Source: Polytrichum commune
Lineage: Eukaryota > Streptophyta > Polytrichopsida > Polytrichales > Polytrichaceae
DNA length: 64,000 bases
NCBI GenBank assembly: GCA_950295325.1
Contig: OX485806.1
Span: 14,446,001 to 14,510,000 of the forward strand
Direction: 5' to 3'
Made by a program: the position numbers and the translations under genes. Below are positions 11,901 through 24,228 of this stretch, in pieces; positions within the stretch are counted from its first letter, which is position 1; every line of letters begins with the position of its first letter. The notes below the pieces were generated by a model. It saw only the letters and a list, made by a program, of their open reading frames with translations. It was not told where the DNA came from and made no database searches.

Positions 11901-12540
11901 CTTCCTTTCCTGTCTGTGGACAGTGCCGAGACCTCTCCGTGTAAGTTTTCATGAAAGATTTTGGCCGAGGAGCCAAACACAGATTGCGATCTCTTGTCAT
12001 GGACACATTTATATTCGCAGGAGCAAGTTCTTGGTGTAAAGCAGGAGGCCCGGGAGACGGTCCGGACCTTTCTTGAACGCACGCATTCTTGGAGAGATTG
12101 GGTTTTGGCGTGTGAAGAGTTTTTGTTGTTTGGTTTTGAGGAGGTGAACGCAAACATGGATATGAAACGGATTTTAGGCTAGTGGAGAGAATTGGCGATG
12201 TTGGAGAGTTTGCGGAGATCATGGGTTACATGCTCGGAATGGTTCGGGGGAGCAGGGTTTAGGACGATGCACTTTACTTCACCCCGTTAGTCATCGTCAT
12301 AGTGACTTCCAGAATACTGCTGTTTTTTTATATTTTTATTTGTGCGCGTGGGGTAGCATTGAATATTTACATGTTCAAGGAAGTTGAGTTGAAGAGAGGA
12401 TCATGGTATCCGAGGACGAGGTTTATCAGCGAATGTCGGCAGAACTGGACGATGTAAGAGGCTCGAAGGGATTTAAGGGCGCTAACATATAGAGCCGTTT
12501 GGAAGAACGACACAATAAGAAAACCATCCCTCAAGTAGCC

Positions 12541-13480
12541 TGGATGGTAACATTGAATAGAGCGACATTGTAAGTTGAGCTGGGGTACAGATGGACAGTG
12601 GTGTGATGATGTCCGGGGAGAGGAATTGGAAAGATCACCCTAAAAGAAAATCACCGCAGACATCATTATCACTATAGGGGACTTCTTGGATTTTTTTTTT
12701 CATGTGGCTATCTTTGTCATCCCAATTTGCGCAAGAAAAGGTCGTCAAACCCATGGTTACGTGTGGGGTTAGCCGCAAGGAGTTGAGAGGTTGAGGAGTG
12801 GAGAACTTGGAGGCTATGGTGTAATAATTTTTAGATTGAGCGACATTGTAAGTTGAGGACAGTGGTATGATGTCCGGAGTGGAATTGGAAAGATCACACT
12901 AGAAACACTGCAGACAGACATCTTAAGGGACTTTGTTATTGCATTTTTTTCATATATCTTGTTATTTCAATCTTGCGCACAAAAGATCATCGAACCCATG
13001 GTTATGTTGGGTTAGCCGAAAGGAGTTGAGAGGTTGAGGAGTGGGGAATTTGAAGGCAGTGGAGTATTATCTTTAGATTGAGAACATTGTAAGATGAGGA
13101 TAGTGGTATAATGTCCGGAGAGGAATTAGAAAGATCACACTAGAATCACTGCAGACTGACATCATAGGGGACTTTGGTCCTTAAAATTTTCATATATCTT
13201 GGTATTCCAATTTGCGCAAGAAAAGGTCATTGAACCCATCGTTACATGGCGAACGGAGTTGAGAGGTTGAGCAGTGGGGGAATTTAGAAGCAATGGAGTA
13301 TCATCTTTAGGTACTGCAGACAGACATCATAGAGTACTTTGTTTTTGATTTTTTTCATATATCTTGGCATTTCAATTTGCGCAAGAAAAGGTTATCGAAC
13401 CCATGGTTATGTGTTGGGTTAGCCAAAAGGAGTTGAGGGGTTGAGGAGTGGGGGAATTTGGAGGCAATGGAATATCATCT
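12541..13480 (+). repeat. Tandem repeat array (about 240 bp x 4) abutting the start codon of the next gene
   Basis: The phrase 'gaacccatggttat' plus 'ggagttgag(a/g)ggttgagga' recurs at about 12,748, 12,991, 13,229 and 13,396, giving spacings of about 243, 238 and 167 bp. Each copy also carries 'gaattggaaagatcac' and 'catatatctt' landmarks. The last copy ends about 25 bp before the ATG at 13,501, so the array must occupy the promoter and/or 5' leader of the methyltransferase gene. Confidence 0.8.
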
Positions 13481-13500
13481 TTAGGTGTTGCGGGGATTCC

Positions 13501-16500
13501 ATGGCAGCAGTGCAGGCCCTGCCCCCTGCACCTGCTGCCCAAACATCTCCAGCTGCGGCGGTGCCTGCTCCTTCTGCCAATCCCATGGCCACTCCATGGG
13601 GTGCTGGTGCTCTCCACCAGCGCCTCAACTCTTTTGTCAAGAAGACTCTTCTTCAGCAGCTTGTCCCAGCTGGCGCAGTGGTAAGTGGCATCATCCTCTT
13701 TTTAACATTCTCATCGATTTTCTCATGCATTTGCAACACCTCGCCACCTGGTAAGCTGTTCTGATTAAATTACGTAAGCCTCTCTGATGATCAACACATT
13801 TGGAGGTTTACAATTTGTTTCGATTCATGAAGTTCTAGCTTGTAAGCCTCCACAATGCCCTTATTCTCTGGGGTAAAGAATATTCTACACTTGTCAAAGA
13901 AGGCCAGGGCGCAAAATTTGAAATTCATACATCCTCCTTTCAACCCTCTCATCAAATTTCTATGTATTGGAAAAACTTCACAACCTGATAAGCTGTACTG
14001 ACAAGTTACATAAGTCTCTCTGATGAGCAACACATGTGGAAGGTTCCAATATGATTCAGTTCATCACTTTCTAGCTTGTAAGCCTCCACAATGCACTTTC
14101 ATCATCTGGGCTGTAAGATATTTTACACTTATCAAAGAAGGCTAGGATGCAAAATTTGAAAGTCATCTGCATATTCTTTTCAACCTCTCATCAAATTTTT
14201 CATGCATTTCCAAATCTCACAACCTGATAAACTGTTCTGACAAGTTACATAAGCCTCTCTGATATGAACATGTGTAAGGTAGAGCCTTGTTGTGCAATTA
14301 ATGAGAGTGAAGACATAAAAACCTACATACCTTATGTGGAGGCTTACAAGCTAGAAAGTGATGAATTGAAGTGCAACTGGTTGAGCACTTTTATTTCTGG
14401 GCTACAGAACATTCTACACTTATTGTCATCAAAGAAGGCTAGAATGCGAAATTTGAAGGTCATCTGTGTCAGCTTGTCCCAGCTGCGTCTCTTTCCCTCT
14501 CATTGTTTTGCATTGGCAAAATCTCACAACCTGATAAGCAGTTCTGGTAAGTTACGTCTCTCTGCTGATCAACATATATGGAGGTTTACAATATAGAAAG
14601 TGATGAATTGAAATAGGTAAGATCAGTTGAGCACTTTCATTATCTGGGCTGCAGAATATTGTAGACTTATCACTACCAAGAAAGCCTTGAACGCATAATT
14701 CCAAAGCCATCTGGACTAATTCAGTTGTCAGGGTTAGGGTTGTGCTGAGATGCACACCACATACACTTTGGACAGACATGGATCTAAATTCCAGACATGG
14801 AAATCCTTGAATGCAAAGTTTTCAAGATGGAGATTGTACTTAGGTGTGTCTCACACAATTATGGTGGACCAAGCTTTAGTCGCAACTGATATTCTGGAAG
14901 GGAAGAGGTGGAGGGATTAATGGTTAGTTGAAGCATAGGTTAGTTATAGCAAATAATGGGTTCAACTGTTCACTGAGCTCGTTAATGATATGAAGAAATA
15001 CGAGAGTGTATGTGCAACGACAATGCCATACGCATGATAGTGCCAGTCATTTGTTGAAGATGCAGTGATCTCATCTGCAACATCTTCAGAGGAGTTCCAG
15101 TCATTTGGAGGTGGTAATTGGTTTGGCTTTGTGTCTGCAGGTGTGTGACCTCTTTTGTGGCCGGGGTGTTGACACTGAGAATTGGGCAGAGGCTCAGATA
15201 TCCAAATATGTTGGCGTTGGTATTTTTTCCTTGACTTTTGAACGTATCCATATGCAAGCTCTGCATCTTGCCACCTGAAAATGCTCTAAAATCATATTTA
15301 AGGTTTACTATATGTGAATATTCTTTTCATTAACTTGACCAAATTCTAAATCAATTTCTAGTAATACCCATAAGTATATCACAAAACACATAACTAGTTA
15401 GGAAAACACCTTCCGACATGTTTTCATTTGCGTCAGCATTATCAAGGAAGTCCAATGCAAAGTACCTGGGTTGGGGTTTGGCAAATTTGCAGTTTTGGAG
15501 TGAGAGTCGGGTTTTTGGGTGGACCGTCTAAATTGCCAATGAATTCTTAGCTTAGGATTTTAAGAAAACTAAACGTAAGAATTTGTTGGGTGGGTTATTT
15601 GTGTAGATTTGTCAGCATCAGCCCTGGAAGAAGCAAAGGAGCAATGGGAGAAGAATGGCAAACCGTTTGCTGCCACCTTTTGCGAGCTCAACCCTTGCAT
15701 GGTCCTTACTTCTCCACATTTGCTAACAACCCTTGAAAAATTCCTCAATATGTGATGAAAGAGTCTGTTGAAAGGGATGTGGTGGAGTCAATGATATTTC
15801 ACTCCAGATTATTTGGATGCTATTGTGGTGTTGTCTCATATTGTCTTTTGTCACCACTCTTATATAGTGTTATCACTTTCTAGTTGGAATTTGAAAAAGC
15901 TACAAAATTGAGGGTGCAACTTGCTTTTTAGAAGTATTATCATAGTGATTCTGACATTAAGTCACTCTTCTGCTTCACAAGTAACGAGATCCTTGTATTT
16001 GACAATCTTAAGCAATGCATCAAGGAGTTAAGGTTGTTCCTATTGTAGTGCAGGCAGACCTGGAAAAGCACTTGGGAGAAAATAGTTTCCGTGCTGACGT
16101 TGTTACGTGCCTTGCCCATCTACAGGTATTTAAGTGAAGACTCACCCTTGAATCCTTGAGTAGTTTCATGTCACTAATGAGGAAGTGGTCATTGTGCAGG
16201 TAAGAAAAAATGGTACCCTTCCACCAGATTAAATGGTGTGTTGTGAAGATCATGAATAACAATAACATGAACATGGTTTCTAGCACTGTTTTTCCCCAAG
16301 TGACACCAATTCATCTCTGACTGTCGAAGTGGAAAGGTGCTGAATTGATTTGAGCATCATTGTTTTAACACTTTTGCAGCAATGATGTGTCGATCCACTG
16401 TTATTAACTAAATGCAACTCATGTTAGAGGTGCATGTGGGTGCCAGGATTGCTTTGTTAGCAAGGATCAGGTGCATTGTCTGCTGCAAAACGTTTCGGCC

Positions 16501-19500
16501 TTATTGAAGCCAGGTGGCTACTTCTTTGGAGCCACTCCCGACTCCTCTACTATCTGGTTCATGATCTCTCCCTTATGGCCACATTTCGTCTCTTTGGAAT
16601 CAATAGCAGAAAAATATAATGAATCTGTGGAAACCCTTTTCTGGTGAACCATGACACATGTTTATCACCTGGAGCTCTCTTTCCAGTCTAAATGCAGATA
16701 TGATCTCATCTGATCCTTAGTTGTAGAATTCTTATATCTTGGATGTGGGATGTGCATACATTTGATTTCAGGTACAAATATCAGAAAGCTGTGGAAGGAG
16801 CAATGAAAGCAGGATCTCTACGAGCAAATGGGCAACTGCCACGTGTGAAAACAGATCTGTACAGTATTAGTTTTGAGGATGATAGGTGAGTTCTCTCATG
16901 CAGTTAGATATTCTGGGCTTTTTGTAGAATCCCCTGGTTTTTCTGGGACTTCATTGGTGTATTATCATGATTGGTGACTAAAAGTGATGTGCTTCTTGGT
17001 TTTTCAATCCAACCACAAGGTCTGGAGCAGTGTTGGACTGGTATCACCTTCTTTTGATACCACTCGGGTATATACAATGAGTTGCTCAAAAAAATCAACC
17101 TGAAAAATTTAAAAATTTAAATTATTTGTTACTGGCAGAATTTAGGGCCTTTTTTGTTTTTGATACCATTTGGATCTATACACCATACAAGAACTTTCAT
17201 ACCTAGGTAAAATTATCCTAGTATCATTATGATATTAGGATGTTTTGACCCAAATAATAACTCAGGTATAAAAAAAAATTCTCATCTTGTGATACTCGCC
17301 AAAAGATCAATATTTGTCGGGGATTGCATTTTTTGTACCTGTCAGGTAAGATTATTTGATACCATTATGTTTTATTGATGCCATGCATTCACCCATATAC
17401 CAGGCCAACATTGGTCTGGGGTCTATTGTTCAAGTCCTCGACTTGTTGCTCAAAACATTATTCACTTGCTTGTAGGTTTCATGAATATGGATCTAGATAT
17501 CAACTACGGTTTGCCGATGAGAGCCTCCCGCCTCAATCGCAGGTCCTGGTTCATTTTCCAAGCCTTATCAGGTGCCCAATCTCTCCCAATGTCCTGATCT
17601 ATCTGGCCTTGAAAGGGGAGATATATAAACAAATTGGAGATTGACTGACAATTCAATGTTGCAGTGTCAAAATCAGGGTAGGGACTGCTTGAGTGATGTG
17701 TGTGTGCGTGTGTGTGTTGGTGTTTGATAGAACTGCAGTATGAGGTGTGATTGTCTGCAACTAAGATTGTCTTTTTGGTAATGGGGTCAGAGGTGCGGAG
17801 GAGGTTGGACTGGAATATGTGGAGATTCAGAACCTGTATGAATTTTATGAAGATTATCGGTATTCCTCACCATCCCTTGTACAATTTCACTAACTTGTAA
17901 ATATACTCTTTCAATCATAATATGAAGTCCTGCTGCTTGCATGTGTGATGCTATCTGTTGTAGCCGCACCATTCTCAGATTTTGTTAAGTTGCAAAATTG
18001 ATAGAGACAAGTGGCCTAACTTGTATGCATTTGTGGGGTAAAACATGTCGATTTGGCAGTGGTCCGTTTGCGGAAACCCTCCAGAGCAGCTGTGGTTCTT
18101 TGGTTGATGCAAAAGGACACCCAGTGGTGGATGTAAAGTCGCGGCTTTCGCCTGTGGCCCAAGATGTTTTGAGTATGTGTTTCTCTACTCCTTTGAGCTG
18201 TAATTAGAGTTTATGGTATAGAATGTTCCACAAGGCTAAGTTTGGTGGAAACAGTATGTTGGCTTGTGTTGTATCATGCCTCCTGTAACGAAGTGGTGAT
18301 TTTCTGGGTTGGGTTGCTGTCAGTTTCAAACATAGAGAGCAATATTTTGGACTTGAAATGCATAAATACAATTCTGTTTTAGTGGAAGAGGATAATGATC
18401 ACATTTTAAGACTTTTGAAAAGTGCTCATTGTGACTTGCGGCTCATGCAGTTGTAGAGCACACTAGAGTTATCCTCAGGTCAATGGGACTTTTCATCAGG
18501 AGTTCGTTCCCTAGGATTTCTCAATGATTATTTTGCATACAATATCAATAATTTCTTTCCACTTTTGGTTCATGCTTGGAGGTAGTGTTTGAATTTGAAT
18601 GAAGAGCAACCTATTTTGGTTCATTGAGGACCAAACATATCTTAGCACATCTTGGCATGCCAAAATCAGTTTGACCCTCAATGAACTGATATAGAATATT
18701 CTTTGTTCAAACCTCCACACTACCTCTAAGGATGTACCAAATACTTAACAAACATGGAAGGTGTTGTATGCAAAACAACCAACTCCTGACCTGAAGTCCC
18801 ATTGAGTTGAAGGATAACTCTATTATGGTGAGGTTCATCAACACCATGGCCTTGTACTATCAAAGTGGATTGATGGAGTCTTCTAATAAATGAGATTTGC
18901 GCAGGTCTGTACACCACATTCATCTTCAAAAAGCCAGCCCCAATTCAACATGTGAATCCTTTGCAGGTTCCTACTCCCATGTCATCATCTGCAGCAGCTG
19001 ATATTAAGAAAAATGGCAAGAAACCCAGTTCCTCTGCTGTTTCAATTAAAAGCACCGCACCCAAGCTCAAGGAGGAGGTCATCCCTCGGAAGAAGCAAAA
19101 AATCTCTTCCTCCACTCCTGAAGGTGTTCCCAAAGGAGCGGTGTTGACCACTCCGGAGGAAATTGTGAAGAAGAAGGAAGCCTCAAAACCTGCACCTGTT
19201 GGGATGAGGCATGACAACAGCCGGAGTGGGTCAAGGAGCTCAAAATCTTTAGGAAGAGACCCGAAAACTGGAAACTCTCATCCAAGCATGAGCAGTTCAA
19301 AAGCTGAAGAAAGAGTGTCGAAAGTTGTTGATAGTCCTGGTGCAGTAGCAGCAGCAGGGGTGATGACAACAGCATCAGGAGCTCAAAAGCATTTGGAAAG
19401 CCCGTTGCGAATTGCGAGCAAGTCAAAAGATGTGGAACAACAACGAGCTCCTCCAAGATTGGGGAGTCCAAACCCTCCAAAAATTGAGGACTCTAAGAGG

Positions 19501-22500
19501 GAAAGCTCTCGAGGTGCGAACAAATCACTCAAAGCTTCAGATAAACCGAGCTCCAGCAGACGGAGATCTGAGAGCCAGCAACGGAGTGACACTTCGGGGC
19601 GAGGGAACCCAGAGACAAACCCAGAGACTGACAGACAGGGAAGTGAAAGTGGCCAAAGTCAGGATTCGTTGAAGAGGAAACGAGAAGCTCAAGGAGGGCG
19701 TTCATATACTCCTGCTTCTGCTTCTACTCCTATTCCAGTTCCTTCGAGTGGAGGGGACAGCAATGAGAGGACTAACGTAAGCAGGCCTTAACCCCTAGAC
19801 GCTTTTAGCACGTTCATACTAATGATGTATTCTCTCTTTACACTAGATGATATGAACTCTTCACCAAACTCTTTCCTAGTTAGTGTGTGTCCAGGTGTCA
19901 AGAAGAATAACCCTGCTAGACAACAAGCTAGCACTATCTACCAAAAACTCACATCACAACCTAAATTCACGTTGTCCAGTTTCAAATTACCGTAGGTAAT
20001 GAGAGGCCCAAATTGGGCTTCAAAAAGCATTCAAGGGTTTGAGTGCTCTGCACCAACTTCTCATTGAGTACGAAACACATTGCAATTAGTGCAAAATGAT
20101 TGCCTCATAATTTCTAGAGCTCATATGAGTTGATCTTGTTTTTTACCAAAATAAAGATTCTCGAGCTCATTAAATGGTCATACAGGTCCTTCCTAATTAT
20201 GAGGCTGAGTACTGAGCCTAAAACGCTTAACAAATATTGAGCATGTAGTTCATTTCTTTCCAAACGTATGATGACACCTTCTTGATGCCTGTTCTTAGAT
20301 CCACACTTGAACCATACACCATTTAAATATAGCTGTCAACTTAAAACAAGTGACCATGAAAGGCTGATGTTGTGGGCTTACAACGTGAACATCATCAGGT
20401 GGAGCGACGATCCTCGCAGAGGAGAACCGGATTTTATTCGTCTCCATCAGAGCAGCAGCAGCAGGAGAGAGGTTCAAACCCACTGCCGACAACAAGAGAG
20501 CCTGCTTCTTCACATGCTGGACCCCCCCGTGGCGGTGATGGTGATTCTTTGCCCAAGCAGGCGGTTAATGCTCCCAGTGCATCACGAACTCGGGAAACAA
20601 ATGCAGGTCGTCCTCAGAAGAAAGATATAATTTCTGAACATGAAGAATCACCACCATCAACTCAGAAGGAGAGCTCAACTACAGTGATGACAATGGAGCA
20701 AGGTAAACCTCCCGGAGGCTCCAGTAGTAGTCATAAGCGAAAAATTGTGGCTGTTGCGAAGGAGGAGCACCCAGTTGCAACTCCTCCTCAGAAAGAACTT
20801 GAAAGGCTGATGGGTGATGATGATAATAAAGCAGGAAGCACCACAGCTGCTGCTGCTATGGAGGCCACGTCAGATGGAGGAGCAATGATGCAGGCAAAGG
20901 AAGAGGCAATGGCTGCTTCAGAGCATCTGCAAAAGAGGGAAAGACCTGTGACTGAGCTTCACTATGAGCGACGGGCGACGCAGAAGAGAGTAAGTGCAAA
21001 TGCAAGTGCAAATGTTAACAAGGTTATCAACAAGAGAGAAAGTGAGACAACGACGACAGAAGCAGCTATTCAACAACCACCACCGGAAAGAGAGGCCGCC
21101 ACTCGTAAGAAGGCAACTCTGGTTACTACTGAAGCTGCTTGCTTTGAGGGGGATGATGGAGTCCCAACGAACAGCAGCAGCCAAGTCACATCTTCGGTCG
21201 CAGCAACGAGTCAGAAATTAGGTCTTGTGAGCAGTGATGAGCATCCTCCTGATGAAAAAGATGTAGCTCGCAAGAATGAAACTACTCTTGTTACTGAAGG
21301 TCAGCTCAAGGGTACCAAATCGCAGAGCAGCGATGAAGCTATGGAGGTGGGGCTGGAGAAGGACCATACAGCTCTGGGGTTGGGTCCTGATGAAAAGAGA
21401 CATCCTCAATCTAGAGAACCTCAGCTGGAGGAGCTTGCAACAATTGAGAGTGGAACAAATGTTGGCGTTGGCGTCTTGGGCGTGTTGAGTGAGAAATTTA
21501 TTGCTGCTTCGCACGACGACAAGGTTGCTGCTCAGAAGAAAGGGGGGAGTGTTGTGTCCGATTTTGTGGTCGAGAAGAGAGACCACACAGTGATCAGCGA
21601 TGCCCTGCCTGAAAAAGTGTTGAGTCAGAATAGAGAAGCTTTCAGCACAGCTGGCGGGGAGTCGCAGGCTGAGAAAGGTGCAAAGCGTAGGAGAGAAAGC
21701 AATGCTTTGGATCAGCCACTGCTGGAAGAAGGCTTGTCTCAAATGAGAGAAAGTAATGTGGCCATGATGAAGCATTCAACACAGAGGACAGAAAGCAGCA
21801 GTGTGGCAATGACAATGGAACCTGTTCCATCTGTACGAGGGTCAAATCAGGTGAACCTCGAAATCTTGGAGCCTCGAATGAGGCGAGGTTTTAGCCCCAA
21901 AAGAGGGGGAATGCCCCCTGGAGACAGCCACTCATCAAGAAATCAGGGGATTACAAAAGAGTCAGAAGCAGCGTGGCCCGAATTAATGCCGCAACGCTAC
22001 ACACGTCGGCGAGCCATGGCAGCAATGGCACAAGCAGTGGAAGGAGGAGGGGCTGCAGCTGTACCAGAGAATCCTCCAATCTGGCAGAACAACCGAGGAA
22101 CAACTTTTGGTGCAGCACAAATTGAAAGAGAGCAGCAGCAATCGTCAACTCCTGTGTTCCACCCAGGACGGTTGCCCCCATTTGTAACCCCTGTATCATC
22201 AAACTTTGGCAGCTTGTCAAGACCACCCGTGCGGTCAGTTGTCGACCGACGAGATAGCAATAGCAAGTCACATGATGGCCCTGGATTGTTGGGGGCTGCG
22301 CCACCCCACATCATCATCAATTCACAAAGAGAAAGACGATATGATTCTGTTGTCGGTCCTTCGAGTGACCCAACGATGGTGGCACGAAACCGGCTGTCTA
22401 GAGGAGGACCCATGTTCATCAACAAGGAGAGGGGATCAAGGAATCCGTCTGACTTTGCAAATTTGGCTCCACATTCTTCAGGCGGCCCCAACAACAATGG

Positions 22501-22561
22501 ACCTGGGATGCCGTGGGAGGAACACATGAAAGGTGACAGTAGGAGCAGAAACAACAGGTGA
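13501..22561 (+). CDS. mRNA cap guanine-N7 methyltransferase (plant type 2-like) with long disordered tail, 11 exons
   Basis: Transfers a methyl group from S-adenosylmethionine to N7 of the mRNA cap guanine, in the nucleus. Exons by splice signal and phase: 13501-13680, 15141-15219, 15607-15701, 16054-16125, 16447-16556, 16772-16885, 17476-17571, 17791-17859, 18060-18172, 18905-19776 and 20399-22561. They sum to 3,963 nt, an unbroken frame of 1,320 codons plus TGA. The SAM-binding motif is 'VCDLFCGRGVDTENW' (residues about 61-75). Further family motifs are 'LLKPGGYFFGATPDSSTIW', 'YGSRYQLRF', 'VLVHFPSLI', 'GLEYVEIQNLYEFYEDYR' and 'LYTTFIFKKPAP'. The core ends near residue 320. The other ~1,000 residues are Ser/Glu/Lys/Arg-rich and predicted disordered, with an RS-like patch ('SSRRRSESQQRS'). 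The C-terminus could alternatively splice at 22,557 to an acceptor near 23,329, adding only a few residues. The family name is secure; the tail boundary is inferred. Confidence 0.9.
13720..14710 (+). repeat. Tandem repeats with an internal inversion in intron 1 of the cap methyltransferase gene
   Basis: Four diverged units of about 200-300 bp begin near 13,727, 13,966, 14,205 and 14,511. Landmarks are 'cacaacctgataagctgt', 'aagttacataag', 'cctctctgatga' and 'tcaaagaaggc'. A 30-bp stretch at 14,060-14,089 ('ttcatcactttctagcttgt' onward) is the exact reverse complement of 14,336-14,365, so one unit carries an inverted piece. The 16 bases 'cagcttgtcccagctg' from the end of exon 1 (13,658) recur at 14,470. 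Confidence 0.75.
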
Positions 22562-22597
22562 TGTAAAAATCCATTTCCTCCACGACCCACAATTCAG

Positions 22598-22620
22598 GGT
22601 TTTAGGGTTTAGGGTTTAAT
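22598..22620 (+). repeat. Short telomere-like run in the 3' UTR of the cap methyltransferase gene
   Basis: About three copies of the plant telomere unit TTTAGGG occur in tandem just after the stop codon. It may be a chance or recombination-derived interstitial telomeric motif. Confidence 0.6.
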
Positions 22621-23522
22621 GTTTGCTCTAGAGACTTTGTTTAGCAGTTCAAAGAGTGAGGTCTCATTGATCATGGAATCAAGTGAGCTCAGGTAAATCA
22701 CCATCCATTTTATCAGTTGGTTGGTCACTTTTTTATCACAGCTTTTGGAGAGTAGGTTGGCGGTCCAGGGAATTTCTGGATTTTGCAAATTTAAAGAAGG
22801 TTAGGAGGTTAAGGAAGGGCATTCCAGTACAGTAAAATTGATTGACCTATCATCATCAAGTTCAAGAATCTTGAACATGTTCAGGTGCTTGCAAACTCTT
22901 TCTTTTTGTCAAGTACTTGCAAGCTCATACTAATTGAAAGTTCACTTGAGCACTTCTTCATGCCTGGGCCCTGGAGGGAATCAGATAAGCCCACTATTAT
23001 GTTCATTTTCTTTCATTGCATTTTATGTTACTATAACACTTACAAGGGTATGTAAGTTCAGCCTAATTGCCTGGCAGCAAGGAACTTAGTTTTGTTCTTT
23101 ATTGCAAATCTTCAGGAAATGTGTGTTTATAGCAAGTATGTTATCGAAACTTGAATGTTTCCAATTTGAATTTGTACATGTGAGCACATGATTTCACCTC
23201 ATCTCATGAATTCATAAATGATCAGAAGTGAGTTGCAACCCTTTTGGCAACAACAGCTATTTAGTGTAGCTTTTGAAGCCCCCTTTATTGGTCCAATCAG
23301 TTTGATTTACTTGATTCTCCAATTTCAGGTCTGCAATGTAGCAGCTTCAAGTGCAAGATCCAACTCTTGAAATTTTTACTGTGCCGATTACTGAGTCAAA
23401 CCACCCAGCTTGAACTTTAAATTTGGACAAAAGTACTGGAGTTTAGTAGAATGTTCTAAACTGAAGAGTTTCAATGAATACATAACACCTAGCCCTTAGT
23501 TTCCCGAGGACCCTGGAATCAC

Positions 23523-23528
23523 AATAAA
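23523..23528 (+). promoter_or_regulatory. Candidate poly(A) signal AATAAA for the cap methyltransferase transcript
   Basis: AATAAA lies about 960 bp after the stop codon on the coding strand, the clearest such hexamer in the intergenic space before the convergent PSMD9 gene. Plant poly(A) signals are degenerate, so support is weak. Confidence 0.3.
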
Positions 23529-24228
23529 GGATTGAACCATATCTAGGGCATTCTATGATTCATAGTGACTTCACCCATTGCAGAGACTTCAAACTCGTAT
23601 TTGACCTCTGTGTGTGATGTGCATTTGCAGTAATGATGTAAATACTGCGTCCCATAAATATGGACCTCCAGATAATCAGTGACATTTTCATTCTGACGGG
23701 AAACTTTTGGGGAGGGTGTGTGTTGTGAGGTGAGAATTGAGGTGTCTGCATAGCAGGAGTTGAGTGGCAGGAGTGTTCCTCATGTTCTTTTCCACTTGTA
23801 TTGCTCTTCTGTGGAGTTTTGCTTGCCCATTGTCAAGCTGCTATGGTGACTTCCAAACAAGATTTGTGCTCATTGAATGTACACTGGTATTCATTTCTAG
23901 CCACATTGCATTACAGAGTACTAGTATCTATCCACTCTGGAATCAGTGTCTACTTAAGTGCTTCATACCTTGAACATAACTCACTCAAGGTATGATAATC
24001 ACACCAAGGGATATGAAAGAACTGCAATGATTTCGTTAAGTCAAGGAAGCCAGTCAATAAAAAAAACGAAACAGAAACTAAGCTCTTAAATGGGATCTGC
24101 ATGCACTTCAATGTCACAGAAAAAATTGTGGGTAGTACAATCTGACTGATTGCAGGTGTTTCCATGTAATATCTACAATTAGCAAAAGTTATTGGATGCA
24201 GAAAACAGCGATTCTGCTTCTCCGGTTG

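Larger units (their letters stand above)
22562..24228. other. Convergent intergenic region (3' UTRs)
   Basis: The space between two convergent genes. It contains the telomere-like run, a candidate poly(A) signal and a possible 3' splice acceptor ('ccaatttcag', near 23,329). No other coding signal is seen. Confidence 0.6.

Noticed and set aside
11650-12222. Overlapping frames on both strands as a gene near 12 kb
   Set aside because: Frames on opposite strands are equally open because of locally high GC content, and none shows a family motif or splice continuity.
20918-22590. Several long minus-strand frames antisense to exon 11 of the cap methyltransferase gene
   Set aside because: They mirror the Ser/Gln/Glu-rich, stop-poor coding strand. 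The plus frame has splice continuity with the methyltransferase; the minus frames have no motif.
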